Assembly (NCBI GenBank): GCA_023391335.1 | Contig: JAEWBG010000113.1 | Span: 1 to 24,991 of the forward strand | DNA: 24,991 bases | Source: Pseudomonadota bacterium | GTDB lineage: Bacteria; Pseudomonadota; Gammaproteobacteria; Steroidobacterales; Steroidobacteraceae | Direction of reading: 5' to 3' | Part shown: piece by piece, positions 15,237 to 24,699 of the stretch | Layout of the letters: each line of letters begins with the position of its first letter | Position numbering within the stretch: the first letter of the stretch is position 1 | Notes under the pieces: generated by a model | What the model saw: only the letters and a program-made list of their open reading frames with translations | Database searches by the model: none | What the model was told of the DNA's origin: nothing | Translations under genes and position numbers: made by a program

Positions 15237-18200
15237 ATGAGCAGCATTTCGCACAAACTCGGGCGCTGGCGACACGGTTATACCGTGGCCATGCTGTGCC
15301 TGCTGGTTGCGATTTGCGCATTGGCTGCTTGGCTGGTCTTCAATGCGCCGGGCGATCCGCTCGCCGAGCGAGCGTTCAAGATCAACGATCTACGCAGTGC
15401 GAAAGCGGGCAGCACCGTCGATTTCGCAGGCGTCGTGACCTTCAGCGATCCGGCTACGCGCGTGTTCTATGTGCAGGATGAGACCGCAGGGTTGCGTTTG
15501 TCGCTCGATGGCGCCGATCCAGTGCCACTCGCGTTGGAGCGCATTCGCGTCCATGCCCGCGTCGCTCACGAATATCGCAGTCAAGTTGGATTGCGCAGCG
15601 TCGAGCTGCAGCAAGTGCAAATCTCGCGCGTTGGGCATGCGGAGCTGCCAGCGCCTGAGAACGTGCGGATTGCCGAACTGCTAGAAGGAAATTCGCTGCG
15701 CGAGGCGCGTCGCATCGAAACCGAAGGGATCGTGCGTGACGTTCGCCGCAACGGTGCGGAGCTGATTCTGGAGCTCGGCGACGGCGGACAGCGCGCGACT
15801 GTCCACATCTTCAACGCATCGGGCATCCAATCGCAGGCCATCATCGACACTCGCGTGCATGTGCGGGGCGCACTGCAGCTCGAGTTCGACAACATCGATG
15901 AAGTCTCGGTGCCGGTGGTGTGGATGCCGAATCCCGACGAACTGAGCGTGGTGAAGGTCGCGCCGAAACAGCCGGCCTTCATTGCCTCGGTGCGTGCATT
16001 GGTGACCGAACCTCGCTGGTTGGAAGAAGGTCACCGAGTTCGCATCCAGGGTACGGTCATTCGAGCCGAGAATTCGCGCACGGTGCTGATCGAGAACTCG
16101 GGCTTGATCGTGCCGATTCATGTCGAGCGAGCGACCGAGTTCTTGCCGGAGCAGATCATTGAGGCGGTCGGTTGGCCAACGATGCGACGCTTCAATATTG
16201 CAATCGAGCACGCGCAGGCACGAACGATCGAGGCCGGCGAATGGGTGCCGGCGCCAGCGGTGCAAGGGCTGCCGGCGATGACGACTATCGCCGCAATCCG
16301 CAAGCTATCCGCACAAGAGGCGGCGCGCGCATATCCAGTGCACGTAACCGCGATCATCAGCGCTGTTCACTATCGACGCGAGTTCTTCTTCGTGCAGAGC
16401 GAAGATCAAGGCATCTTCGTCGACGCAACGGGTCAGTCGATCACGGCGCTGCGTCCAGGATTGCAGATCACGATCGACGGACTGACCGCGCCTGGCGGTT
16501 TTGCCCCGGTGATTACGCATCCGCGAGTGCAGATCTTGGGCGCTGCTGAATTGCCCACGCCGCAAGCGGTCGATCCCGAGACTGCACCGACCGGAACGTA
16601 CGATTCGGAGTGGGTGCAGGTCGAGGGGATCGTGAGGCCGATCGTCGCGACCTCCGGATTTTACGAGTTCAACTTGATCAGCCCGATCGGCTCGATCGGC
16701 GCCATTCTCATCCACGGCGCGCCGCAGCCGGCGTTGGATGCGCTGGTGGATGCGAAGGTACGCGTTCGCGGTGTGCTGGGCAGCTCCTTTACGAACGATG
16801 GGATTTTGACCGGCTATCGCATGTTTATCGATTCGCCCGCGCAGATCGAAGTACTGAGTGCGCCGCCGGCCAACACGACAACGCTTCCCATTAGGCGCAT
16901 TCAGGATCTGCTGCGCTATTCCTCGGAGTCGGGCGGTACCCATCGAGCCCGCATTCGCGGTGTCGTAACGCATCGTGCACCGGACATGCTCTACGTCGAC
17001 GACGGATTCGGAAGTGTGCAAGTCGTTGCGGCTTCCTATTCCGTCACGGCACAAGCGGGCGATGAAATCGAAGCGGTGGGCTATCCGGCGCCGAGCGATC
17101 GCGGTCCGCTGCTCTCCGACGCGTTGGTGCGCAAGACCGGACGCGTGGTGCCGCTCGAGCCCAAGCAGGTATCGGCCGCGGACATTCTAAGCGCCGCCGA
17201 CTTCGACAACCGACTCGTCACTGTCGAAGCGCGCGTCGTGAGTCAGGCGCCAGGTCCGAGCCAGCAAACTTTGGTGCTGCAATCTGGATACGCCGTCTTC
17301 AATGCGCAGTTGGAGGACAGCGCTTCGCTGCCGAATGCCCCTGAAGGCAGCACGGTGCGCGTGACCGGCATTTGTCTCGTGCAGCGCCAATCGCTGGTGG
17401 ATGTCTTTTACCGCGACTTCAATTCGGTGCCGTCCGCATTTCGCATTCTGCTGCGCAGCGCCGATGACGTTCAGGTCGTGAACCGCTCCGCGTGGGGTAA
17501 TTTCAAACAAGCTTGGCCGGTGCTCGCGTTGTTGTTGCTCGCAGTTTCGCTGGCCATGGTTTGGGTGATGTTGCTGCGTCGGCGCGTGCACTCGCAGACG
17601 GCCGAAATCGAATCGCAACGAACGTTCCTGCGACAGGTGATCGATCTCTGTCCGAACTTCATCTTCGTCAAGAATCAGCACAATCGCTTCACCCTCGCGA
17701 ATCGAGCGTTGGCGGAAGCAGTCGGCCGGCAACCCGAGCAAATCGTCGGCTGCACCGAGCAAGAGATTGGGGTCAAGCCGCTCGAGGCGATTGCGCACCA
17801 GCGCGAAGATATGGAAGTGCTCGAGAAGCGCTGCGAGAGAGTGGCGCGCGAGCATGTGTTCACGCGCGCCGACGGCCGCAAGGTGTGGCTGCATTCGGTG
17901 AAGCGCCCGATCAAAGCCCGGCGCGGCGATGCGACCTACGTGCTCACCGTCTCGAACGACATCACGCTGCACAAGCAAGCTGCGCAGACGCTGCAGGAAG
18001 CGCGCGAGGCAGCCGAAGCCGCCAATCGAGCGAAGGGCGAGTTCCTCGCCAATATGTCTCACGAAATTCGCACACCCCTCAACGGCATCATTGGGATGAG
18101 CGAGCTGTGTCTGGACACGGATCTGTCGCGCGAGCAACGCGAATACCTGGAAACCGTGAAGCTGTCCGCCGATGGATTGCTTTCGGTGGTCAACGACATC

Positions 18201-19556
18201 TTGGACTTCTCGAAGATCGAGGCCGGTCATTTGGAACTCGACGTCGCTGAGTTCAACCTGAGGGAGACCGTCGAGGCAGCGCTCAAGACGCTTGCGTTAC
18301 GCGCACATCAAAAAGGCTTGGAATTGCTGAGCGATGTTCCGCCGGATGCGCCTGTTGCTGTGTATGGCGATGCCAATCGATTGCGTCAGGTCATCCTCAA
18401 TCTGGTCGGTAACGCCATCAAGTTCACTGCTGCGGGTGAGGTGATCGTGCGTTTGGAAAACGTCGAGCGCCACGACGGCAGCCTCACCTTGCAATTCGCA
18501 GTATCGGATACGGGCATCGGCATTGCGCCCGAGCGCCAACAGTCGATCTTCAATCCCTTCGTGCAAGCGGATTCATCGACCACGCGACAATACGGTGGAA
18601 CAGGCTTGGGACTCACCATCTCGGCGCGACTGGTCGCCATGATGAAAGGTCGCATTTGGCTGGACAGCAAAGTGGGGCAGGGCAGTCGCTTTCACTTCAC
18701 CATCCAAGTGCGGAATTCGGACGCCGCACCGGGGCCGAACCCAGTGGTTCTTGCGGGCAAGCGTGTGGCGATCTTGGAGTCGAACAGTTCGCATGCGCGC
18801 ATTCTGTTGCAGACGCTGACCGCGTGGGGAATGCAAGCGAGCACAGTGCCGAGCGCACAGGATCCGGAGTCGCTCGCCGACTCGCCCGACCTCGTATTAG
18901 TCGCGATGCATCAGACTCACGGCGATGGACTCGCGACTGCCGGCCAACTCAGATTGCGATATCCGTTGGCACGTATCGTCATGATGCTGACTTCGTCTGG
19001 GCAGCGACTCGACGCCGCGCGATGCACAGATGCGGGATTCGATTGCTACGTGGTGAAACCGATCCGTACGCAGGAGTTGCAGGATCTGCTCGCCCAATCG
19101 CTGTCTTCGCAGCCGATCGCCGCAATGCCTTCCAGAACCCAACGAGGTCGCGCGCTGACTGCGGGCATGACCATTATGGTGGCCGAAGACAATGCAGTGA
19201 ACCAGATGGTCATGCAGCGGCTGCTCGCGAAACGTGGCCATCGAGTCGTGATAGCCGGCAACGGACGCATCGCAGTCGATCTGTTTAGCCGTGAACCCTT
19301 CGACCTCATCTTCATGGACGTGCAGATGCCCGAGATGGATGGCATCGAGGCGACTCGGGAAATCCGTCGTCGCGAACCCGTCGGCGCGCATATACCCATC
19401 GTGGCCTTGACCGCACATGCCATGAGCGGCGATCGGGAGCGTTGCTTGGAAGTCGGAATGGACAACTACATGACCAAGCCGGTGGATCCAAAACAACTCG
19501 ACACGGTACTTGCGACGTATGCAGGCGAGGCGGATTCCCAAGCGGGTGTCGCGTAA
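15237..19556 (+). CDS. Hybrid sensor histidine kinase 2 (degenerate inner receiver)
   Basis: This 1439-aa paralogue of kinase 1 has an anchor at 17-36, seven OB-like modules at about 47-745, a helix at 759-780, PAS around 797-915 and HisKA with H942. Its ATPase domain has N1059, D1091 and GGTGLGL. A first receiver lies at about 1175-1290 and a second at 1312-1428 (E1317/D1318, acceptor D1361, K1414). The first receiver looks dead. The acidic pair is replaced by Glu-Ser (VAILESN), the acceptor position is Ala1223 (LVLVAMHQ), and only the KP motif (K1274) remains. The last receiver and the kinase core are intact. The ATG at 15237 is 7 nt after the upstream stop, with GAG overlapping that stop, which suggests coupled translation. 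The open frame from 15189 overlaps kinase 1 and is rejected. Confidence 0.9.
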   Translation: MSSISHKLGRWRHGYTVAMLCLLVAICALAAWLVFNAPGDPLAERAFKINDLRSAKAGSTVDFAGVVTFSDPATRVFYVQDETAGLRLSLDGADPVPLALERIRVHARVAHEYRSQVGLRSVELQQVQISRVGHAELPAPENVRIAELLEGNSLREARRIETEGIVRDVRRNGAELILELGDGGQRATVHIFNASGIQSQAIIDTRVHVRGALQLEFDNIDEVSVPVVWMPNPDELSVVKVAPKQPAFIASVRALVTEPRWLEEGHRVRIQGTVIRAENSRTVLIENSGLIVPIHVERATEFLPEQIIEAVGWPTMRRFNIAIEHAQARTIEAGEWVPAPAVQGLPAMTTIAAIRKLSAQEAARAYPVHVTAIISAVHYRREFFFVQSEDQGIFVDATGQSITALRPGLQITIDGLTAPGGFAPVITHPRVQILGAAELPTPQAVDPETAPTGTYDSEWVQVEGIVRPIVATSGFYEFNLISPIGSIGAILIHGAPQPALDALVDAKVRVRGVLGSSFTNDGILTGYRMFIDSPAQIEVLSAPPANTTTLPIRRIQDLLRYSSESGGTHRARIRGVVTHRAPDMLYVDDGFGSVQVVAASYSVTAQAGDEIEAVGYPAPSDRGPLLSDALVRKTGRVVPLEPKQVSAADILSAADFDNRLVTVEARVVSQAPGPSQQTLVLQSGYAVFNAQLEDSASLPNAPEGSTVRVTGICLVQRQSLVDVFYRDFNSVPSAFRILLRSADDVQVVNRSAWGNFKQAWPVLALLLLAVSLAMVWVMLLRRRVHSQTAEIESQRTFLRQVIDLCPNFIFVKNQHNRFTLANRALAEAVGRQPEQIVGCTEQEIGVKPLEAIAHQREDMEVLEKRCERVAREHVFTRADGRKVWLHSVKRPIKARRGDATYVLTVSNDITLHKQAAQTLQEAREAAEAANRAKGEFLANMSHEIRTPLNGIIGMSELCLDTDLSREQREYLETVKLSADGLLSVVNDILDFSKIEAGHLELDVAEFNLRETVEAALKTLALRAHQKGLELLSDVPPDAPVAVYGDANRLRQVILNLVGNAIKFTAAGEVIVRLENVERHDGSLTLQFAVSDTGIGIAPERQQSIFNPFVQADSSTTRQYGGTGLGLTISARLVAMMKGRIWLDSKVGQGSRFHFTIQVRNSDAAPGPNPVVLAGKRVAILESNSSHARILLQTLTAWGMQASTVPSAQDPESLADSPDLVLVAMHQTHGDGLATAGQLRLRYPLARIVMMLTSSGQRLDAARCTDAGFDCYVVKPIRTQELQDLLAQSLSSQPIAAMPSRTQRGRALTAGMTIMVAEDNAVNQMVMQRLLAKRGHRVVIAGNGRIAVDLFSREPFDLIFMDVQMPEMDGIEATREIRRREPVGAHIPIVALTAHAMSGDRERCLEVGMDNYMTKPVDPKQLDTVLATYAGEADSQAGVA

Positions 19557-19565
19557 GAGAGCGAG

Positions 19566-22500
19566 ATGAAAATAGAATCTACACAAGCCGCCAACGCTAG
19601 ACACACCTACGCAATCGCAGGATTGGTCTTCCTGACGTTTGCGTGCGTGCTTCTGGCGTGGCTGTTCAGTGCGGGATGGCGGCCCGCTTGGACGCGAGAT
19701 CATCATGTTGCGATTCAAGAGCTGCGACGCGTGAAGAACGGCGATGCCGTCGAGCTGAGCGGCATCGTGACGTTCTCCAATCCGAAGACCGGCGCGTTCT
19801 TTCTGCAGGACGAGAGCGGTGCCACGCAATTCGTCGTCGACGTCGAGTCCACTCCGCATCTCGCCGATCGAGTGTTCGTATACGGCAGAGTCGAACGTAA
19901 CGGCGGCTCGATGGATGAGAGCACCGATGTGCAATTGAGGGAGATGAGAGTCGTGCGACGTGGCAGCGGCTCATTGCCGGTTGCCGAGTCGATCGCTCTG
20001 ACCGACTTGACCACTCAGCTGTTCCGCGAAAAACACCGGATCAAAACTCACGGCATTGTCCGCGCTGCCGAGCAGGTCGGGGATGAGCTGGCATTGGAGA
20101 TCGGCAGCGGTCCTATGACCCTCAACGTGCGAGCGTTCAATGCCGGCCAGTTCGATCCGCAATCGCTCTTGGACACAGAGATCAGCGTCTCGGGCATATG
20201 GCTGCACGATGCCAGCGTTCCCATTACCGCCACGGCGGATACATTGTTGACCGCCCGTGCCGCGGACATCTCGATCGTGAGACAGGCTCCAAGCTCCATT
20301 CCGTTGGTGAGCAGCCCGCGCGAATTGTTGGTCGACTCCGCGATCATGCAGGTCGGACATCGGATTCGCATGAAGGGCATCGTGATACCGGGTGGCGACA
20401 GCCGGCGCGTGCTCATGCAATCCGCGGGAATTGCAATCCCTGTAGAAGTCAATGCGCGGGCTCGCTTCAAAGACGGCGAAACGCTCGAGGTCACTGGCTG
20501 GCCCGTACCGTGGCGGTACGCGGCGCGAATCGCTCGCGCACAGATCAAGCGAGTCGAGCCGGTTTCAGAGCCCCAGTCCCAGCACTTAGCGGCGAACCTC
20601 ACGAGCGTCGCGCAGATCCGAGCACTCAGCAGAGCCGAAGCCAATCGTGCCCATCCGGTCGATCTAGTTGCGACGGTAACCGCGGTGTTCGAACGCCCTG
20701 AGTTCTGCTTCGTACAGAGCGATGGTCATGCGATGTTCGTCGATGCGGGTGGCCAGTCGCTCGAGCGCATGAAGCCCGGCATGCAAATCAGGATTCGCGG
20801 TCTGACTTCCGCGGGTGGCTTTTCGCCGATCGTGATTCTGCCTCGTATCGATGTGCTGTCTGCGTCTGGATTGCCGGTGCCGATTCAGATCGATCCCGAT
20901 CTCGCACCGAGTGGTGCGTACGACGCAAATTGGGTTGAAATCGAGGGACAGATCCGTCCGCCTGCGAATACTCCTGACGGCATCCAGTTCTCAGTGATCA
21001 CTTCATTGGGTCAAGTGCGCGCCGTGCTTATCAATGCGGCGCCGATGGAGCAGCTCGAGCAGTATATCGATGCGAAGGCGCGTGTCCGCGGAGTGTTCAG
21101 TACCTCCTTTACGCGTGACGGCGTGCTCACCGGCTATCGCATGTTCGTGAACTCGATCGATGACGTTGCGATTGTTCGCGGTTCGCAAGCCACGGCGAAA
21201 GCATTGCAGCCGCGGCCGATCAAACAGCTCCTGCAGTTCACGAGCGATTCGATGGGTTCGCGTCGTTCGCTCATCAAAGGCGTCGTCACGTTGCACACGC
21301 CCGACGCTGTGTATGTTGAGGACGAAACCGGCTCGGTTCAGGTCATTACTCGCGATGCGCGCTTCAGAGCCGCTCCGGGAGACAGCATCGAAGCGATCGG
21401 CTATCCAACGCCGAGCGATTTCGGTCCCAAGCTCACCGACGCGGTCATCAAGCTCAGCAAGGATCGGCTGGCGCTTGCGCCAAAGCTCGTCAGCGGCAGC
21501 GATGTGTTGAATGGCGAGTACGACAATCGTTTGGTGCAGATCGATGCACGTGTCGTTAGTCAGGTGGGTACAGCGAGCAAACAAACCCTCGTCCTGCAGT
21601 CGGGTTACGCGCTGTTCAATGCTCAACTCGATGACACGCTTCCCTTGCCCGTCTTTACGGAAGGCAGCGTGATCCGCGTGACCGGAATCTGTTCCGTGCA
21701 ACGCAAGCCACTCGTGGATGTGTTCTATCGCGACTTCAACTCGGTCCCAAGCGCTTTCACGATTCTGATGCGTTCGCCTGAAGATGTGCGGCTGATCAGC
21801 AAGTCCGCATTCGGCGGTTTGCGCCGCTCATGGCCCGTGCTGTCGCTGTTGTTGCTGTCGGTATGCGTCGTGTCGCTTTGGGTGGTGGTGCTTCGCCGGC
21901 GCGTCCATCAGCAGACTGCAGAGATCGATTCGCAACGCACGTTCCTGCGGCAAGTCATCGATATGTGTCCGAACTTCATCTTCGTCAAAGACCGCCAGCA
22001 GCGCTTCACATTGACGAATCGCGCAATGGCGGAGGCGTTGCGAGCGGATCCGGATCAACTCGTCGGTAAGACCGAAGTCGAGGCAGGCATCGCGCCTCCC
22101 GAGGCCCATGCGCACGAGGATCATGACGCGCGCGTGCTAGCAGAAGGCGCAGAGAAGGTTCTGCACGACCAAGAGTTCACGGTGGCCGATGGCCGCAAGC
22201 TTTGGCTACACACGGTCAAGCGTCCCATCGCGGACACGCACGGTGCCGTGACGCACGTTTTGAGCGTTTCGAACGACATCACGTTGCACAAGGAAGCGGA
22301 ACGCACGTTGCTCACTGCGCGAGAAGCGGCGGAAGCGGCGAATAAGGCGAAGAGCGAATTTCTCGCGAACATGTCGCATGAGATCCGTACGCCGCTGAAC
22401 GGCATCATCGGCATGAGCGATTTGTGCCTCGATACCGATTTGTCGCGAGAGCAGCGGGAATATCTCGAGACCGTGAAGCTTTCCGCCGATGGTCTGCTCA

Positions 22501-23894
22501 CCGTCATCAACGACATTCTCGACTTCTCGAAGATTGAAGCCGGTCATCTACAGCTGGATGAAACGGAGACGAACATCCGTGAGGTGCTCGAGGGATCGCT
22601 GAAGACGCTCGCTCTGCGCGCACATCAAAAGGGTCTGGAACTGATTTGCGACATCGCGCCCGACGTGCCGGAGTTGGTGATGGCCGATGCAAATCGATTG
22701 CGTCAAATCGTCCTCAATCTCGCGGGCAACGCAGTCAAGTTCACGCAACAAGGCGAGGTGATGGTTCGCGTGTGCATGGAGGAGGTCGCAGGACAGACGG
22801 CGGTGCTGAAATTCTCGGTGGTCGACACCGGCATCGGCATCGCTCCGGATCGTCAGCAGTCGATCTTCAATCCATTCGTGCAGGCGGATTCATCGACCAC
22901 GCGTCAGTACGGCGGCACCGGTCTGGGTCTCACGATTTCTTCGCGTCTCGTCGCCATGATGCAAGGGCGCATCTGGCTCGAGAGCGAATTGGGACGAGGC
23001 AGCGCATTCCACTTCACGTCTCGCGTGCGCATCGTTGCTGTGGAGTGTGCGCCGAGACCGAAGGCACTGCACGGGCTGCGCGCGCTCGTTGTCGATGACA
23101 ACCAGAGCCAGCGTGCGGTGCTGGTCTCCTTGCTCAAGTCTTGGGGCATGCACGCTGATGCGGTTGCGAGCAGTGCTGCGGCCTCAGATTGGCTCGATCG
23201 CAGGGATGCAAGCGAAGGCCAAGTCCTGATGTTGGTCGATATGACCTTGCCGAACGATGGCTTGTCGCTCGTTCAGGAAGTGCGTGCTCGCGCGGGTGCG
23301 TTGCCGAGTTTCGTCATGATGCTTACGTCGGCGAGTCAACGTGTGGATGCTCAGCGTTGCCGCGCGGCCGGCATTAGCAGCTACGTAGTCAAGCCCTTTA
23401 GAGCGCACGAGCTGCAGACACTGCTGGTGCGAATGGTCGATCGCAAAACGACTGCCGAGCAACCGATGAATCGAACACAGTCAGGCCCCGAAACCGCGAC
23501 GGGCGGCTTGCAGATCTTGCTCGCGGAGGACAACGCCGTGAACCAGATGGTGATGCAGCGCTTGCTCGCCAAGCGTGGGCATCGCGTCGTCATTGCAGGG
23601 AATGGCAAGGTTGCAGTGGACATGTTCCAAGCGGATCGCTTCGACGTGATCTTCATGGACGTGCAAATGCCGGAGATGGACGGCTTGCAAGCGACACGGG
23701 AGATTCGCCGTCGTGAGGCACACGGAATGCGAACGCCAATCGTGGCGCTCACGGCGCATGCGATGAGCGGCGATCGAGAACGGTGCCTGCAGGTAGGGAT
23801 GGATGACTACATCACAAAGCCCGTAAATCCCAAAGAGCTCGATGAGGTACTCGAACGATACGCGCCGTCGTCGGCGGCAATGCGCTTAGCTTGA
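19566..23894 (+). CDS. Hybrid sensor histidine kinase 3 (two intact receivers)
   Basis: This 1442-aa third paralogue has an anchor at about 15-36, seven OB-like modules to about 745, a helix at 755-777, PAS around 793-912 and HisKA with H938. The ATPase domain has N1055, D1087 and GGTGLGL. Receiver 1 (about 1170-1290) is complete with D1177/D1178, acceptor D1225 (LMLVDMTLP) and K1276. Receiver 2 (about 1316-1432) has E1321/D1322, acceptor D1365 and K1418. In the HisKA segment it differs from kinase 2 at about 5 of 69 residues, while silent codon positions differ widely, so the duplication is old and the core is under strong constraint. It starts 9 nt after kinase 2, with GAGAG upstream. Its last 9 bp overlap the convergent permease gene, leaving no room for an intrinsic terminator between them. 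Confidence 0.9.
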   Translation: MKIESTQAANARHTYAIAGLVFLTFACVLLAWLFSAGWRPAWTRDHHVAIQELRRVKNGDAVELSGIVTFSNPKTGAFFLQDESGATQFVVDVESTPHLADRVFVYGRVERNGGSMDESTDVQLREMRVVRRGSGSLPVAESIALTDLTTQLFREKHRIKTHGIVRAAEQVGDELALEIGSGPMTLNVRAFNAGQFDPQSLLDTEISVSGIWLHDASVPITATADTLLTARAADISIVRQAPSSIPLVSSPRELLVDSAIMQVGHRIRMKGIVIPGGDSRRVLMQSAGIAIPVEVNARARFKDGETLEVTGWPVPWRYAARIARAQIKRVEPVSEPQSQHLAANLTSVAQIRALSRAEANRAHPVDLVATVTAVFERPEFCFVQSDGHAMFVDAGGQSLERMKPGMQIRIRGLTSAGGFSPIVILPRIDVLSASGLPVPIQIDPDLAPSGAYDANWVEIEGQIRPPANTPDGIQFSVITSLGQVRAVLINAAPMEQLEQYIDAKARVRGVFSTSFTRDGVLTGYRMFVNSIDDVAIVRGSQATAKALQPRPIKQLLQFTSDSMGSRRSLIKGVVTLHTPDAVYVEDETGSVQVITRDARFRAAPGDSIEAIGYPTPSDFGPKLTDAVIKLSKDRLALAPKLVSGSDVLNGEYDNRLVQIDARVVSQVGTASKQTLVLQSGYALFNAQLDDTLPLPVFTEGSVIRVTGICSVQRKPLVDVFYRDFNSVPSAFTILMRSPEDVRLISKSAFGGLRRSWPVLSLLLLSVCVVSLWVVVLRRRVHQQTAEIDSQRTFLRQVIDMCPNFIFVKDRQQRFTLTNRAMAEALRADPDQLVGKTEVEAGIAPPEAHAHEDHDARVLAEGAEKVLHDQEFTVADGRKLWLHTVKRPIADTHGAVTHVLSVSNDITLHKEAERTLLTAREAAEAANKAKSEFLANMSHEIRTPLNGIIGMSDLCLDTDLSREQREYLETVKLSADGLLTVINDILDFSKIEAGHLQLDETETNIREVLEGSLKTLALRAHQKGLELICDIAPDVPELVMADANRLRQIVLNLAGNAVKFTQQGEVMVRVCMEEVAGQTAVLKFSVVDTGIGIAPDRQQSIFNPFVQADSSTTRQYGGTGLGLTISSRLVAMMQGRIWLESELGRGSAFHFTSRVRIVAVECAPRPKALHGLRALVVDDNQSQRAVLVSLLKSWGMHADAVASSAAASDWLDRRDASEGQVLMLVDMTLPNDGLSLVQEVRARAGALPSFVMMLTSASQRVDAQRCRAAGISSYVVKPFRAHELQTLLVRMVDRKTTAEQPMNRTQSGPETATGGLQILLAEDNAVNQMVMQRLLAKRGHRVVIAGNGKVAVDMFQADRFDVIFMDVQMPEMDGLQATREIRRREAHGMRTPIVALTAHAMSGDRERCLQVGMDDYITKPVNPKELDEVLERYAPSSAAMRLA

Positions 23895-24347
23895 TGTGCG
23901 TTCTTTGCGAGCGCGCGTTGCGAGATTGCTCGAGAGTTCCTGGACCGAATTCGCTTCAGGATCGACTTCTTTTGCACGAGCCGCGAATCGTGCCAAGCGA
24001 TCGAACGCCTTCTCGAGTTTCAGCAAATCCTCATCCGACATGTCCTTGAGATTCACCATCTCAGTGCGCGCGCCGTGCACCGCCCGTAGCAGCTCATCCA
24101 ACTTCAGATGCATCGCCTTCGCATCGCGGTTCTGCGTGTACTGAATCAGAAATACCATCAAGAACGTGACGATGGTGGTTCCGGTGTTGATGTAGAGCTG
24201 CCAAGCGTCTGAGTAGTGAAAAATCGGACCCGACACCGCCCACGCGATGATGATCACGATCGCCGCGGTGAATGCACCGCTCGAACCCACGATTTCTGAA
24301 GTACGAACCGCGAACTTCCGAAATCCCGATACGCCTGAGGTCGACAT
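23886..24347 (-). CDS. Low-affinity iron permease family membrane protein
   Basis: This 153-aa protein has two membrane helices (about 24-42 and 54-72). It contains the characteristic stretch TTIVTFLMVFLIQYTQNRDAKAMHLKLDEL at about 57-86, followed by a charged cytoplasmic helix to the end. This matches the bacterial branch of the low-affinity iron permease family (Pfam Iron_permease). Its role in bacteria is poorly established and the name comes from yeast Fet4. I choose the ATG at 24347 because GAGGAGAG precedes it by about 5 nt; the frame runs open to 24473 but through non-coding sequence. It is convergent with kinase 3 and the two coding regions overlap by 9 bp. Upstream lies hairpin array C. 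Confidence 0.85.
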   Translation of the reverse strand: MSTSGVSGFRKFAVRTSEIVGSSGAFTAAIVIIIAWAVSGPIFHYSDAWQLYINTGTTIVTFLMVFLIQYTQNRDAKAMHLKLDELLRAVHGARTEMVNLKDMSDEDLLKLEKAFDRLARFAARAKEVDPEANSVQELSSNLATRARKERTSS

Positions 24348-24435
24348 GACACTCTCCTCGACAACACCGAGTTGTAAATTCGCTCGGTAGGGAAAAGGAT
24401 CCGCGAGAAGCGCGGTAACTGGGCTGAGGGAGTCG

Positions 24436-24640
24436 GACGCAACACAAAGTGCACATGGAGCAATGAGTGGCACGACGGATCGCTTCGCGATCAGGAAGGA
24501 CGGCGTCAGGACAGGGAAAGGAAAGGAACGGACGGACGCTTCGCGTCGGGAAGGACTAACGTCGAGAAGGATGCTGTCGCATCGGGAAGGACTTCGTCGG
24601 GACAGAACAGAGCAGCGACGAACGACTTCGTCGGGTCAGA
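24436..24640 (-). repeat. Hairpin array C (inverted copy)
   Basis: Reading the minus strand, the array follows the order of arrays A and B with gaps. In plus coordinates the hairpins are GATCGCTTCGCGATC (24478-24492), GACGGCGTC (24499-24507), GACGCTTCGCGTC (24535-24547), GACTAACGTC (24554-24563), GATGCTGTCGCATC (24570-24583) and GACTTCGTC (24590-24598), linked by GGGAAGGA. A GACGCAACACAAAG word at 24436-24449, shared with 6071-6084, marks the gene-proximal side. The array lies upstream of the iron permease gene rather than downstream of a gene as in A and B. Confidence 0.75.
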
Positions 24641-24647
24641 AAAGAAA

Positions 24648-24695
24648 AAGAGGCAAGCCGACTGTGTCGGCAGGCAAGCCTAGTCGGCTTATATC
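24648..24695 (-). repeat. TTGCC-linked hairpins, copy C (inverted)
   Basis: GGCAAGCCGACTGTGTCGGC and a following AGGCAAGCC are the reverse complement of the CTTGCC-linked hairpins at 160-197 and 8600-8640. The copy is shorter than the others and follows the array in the same relative order. Confidence 0.65.
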
Positions 24696-24699
24696 CGAC

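Noticed and set aside
17187..18230. 347-codon antisense frame in kinase 2, and a similar 345-codon frame at 18897-19934
   Set aside because: These are shadows of a GC-rich coding region; the translations are His/Arg-rich and lack any domain, while the plus strand has a full set of conserved motifs.
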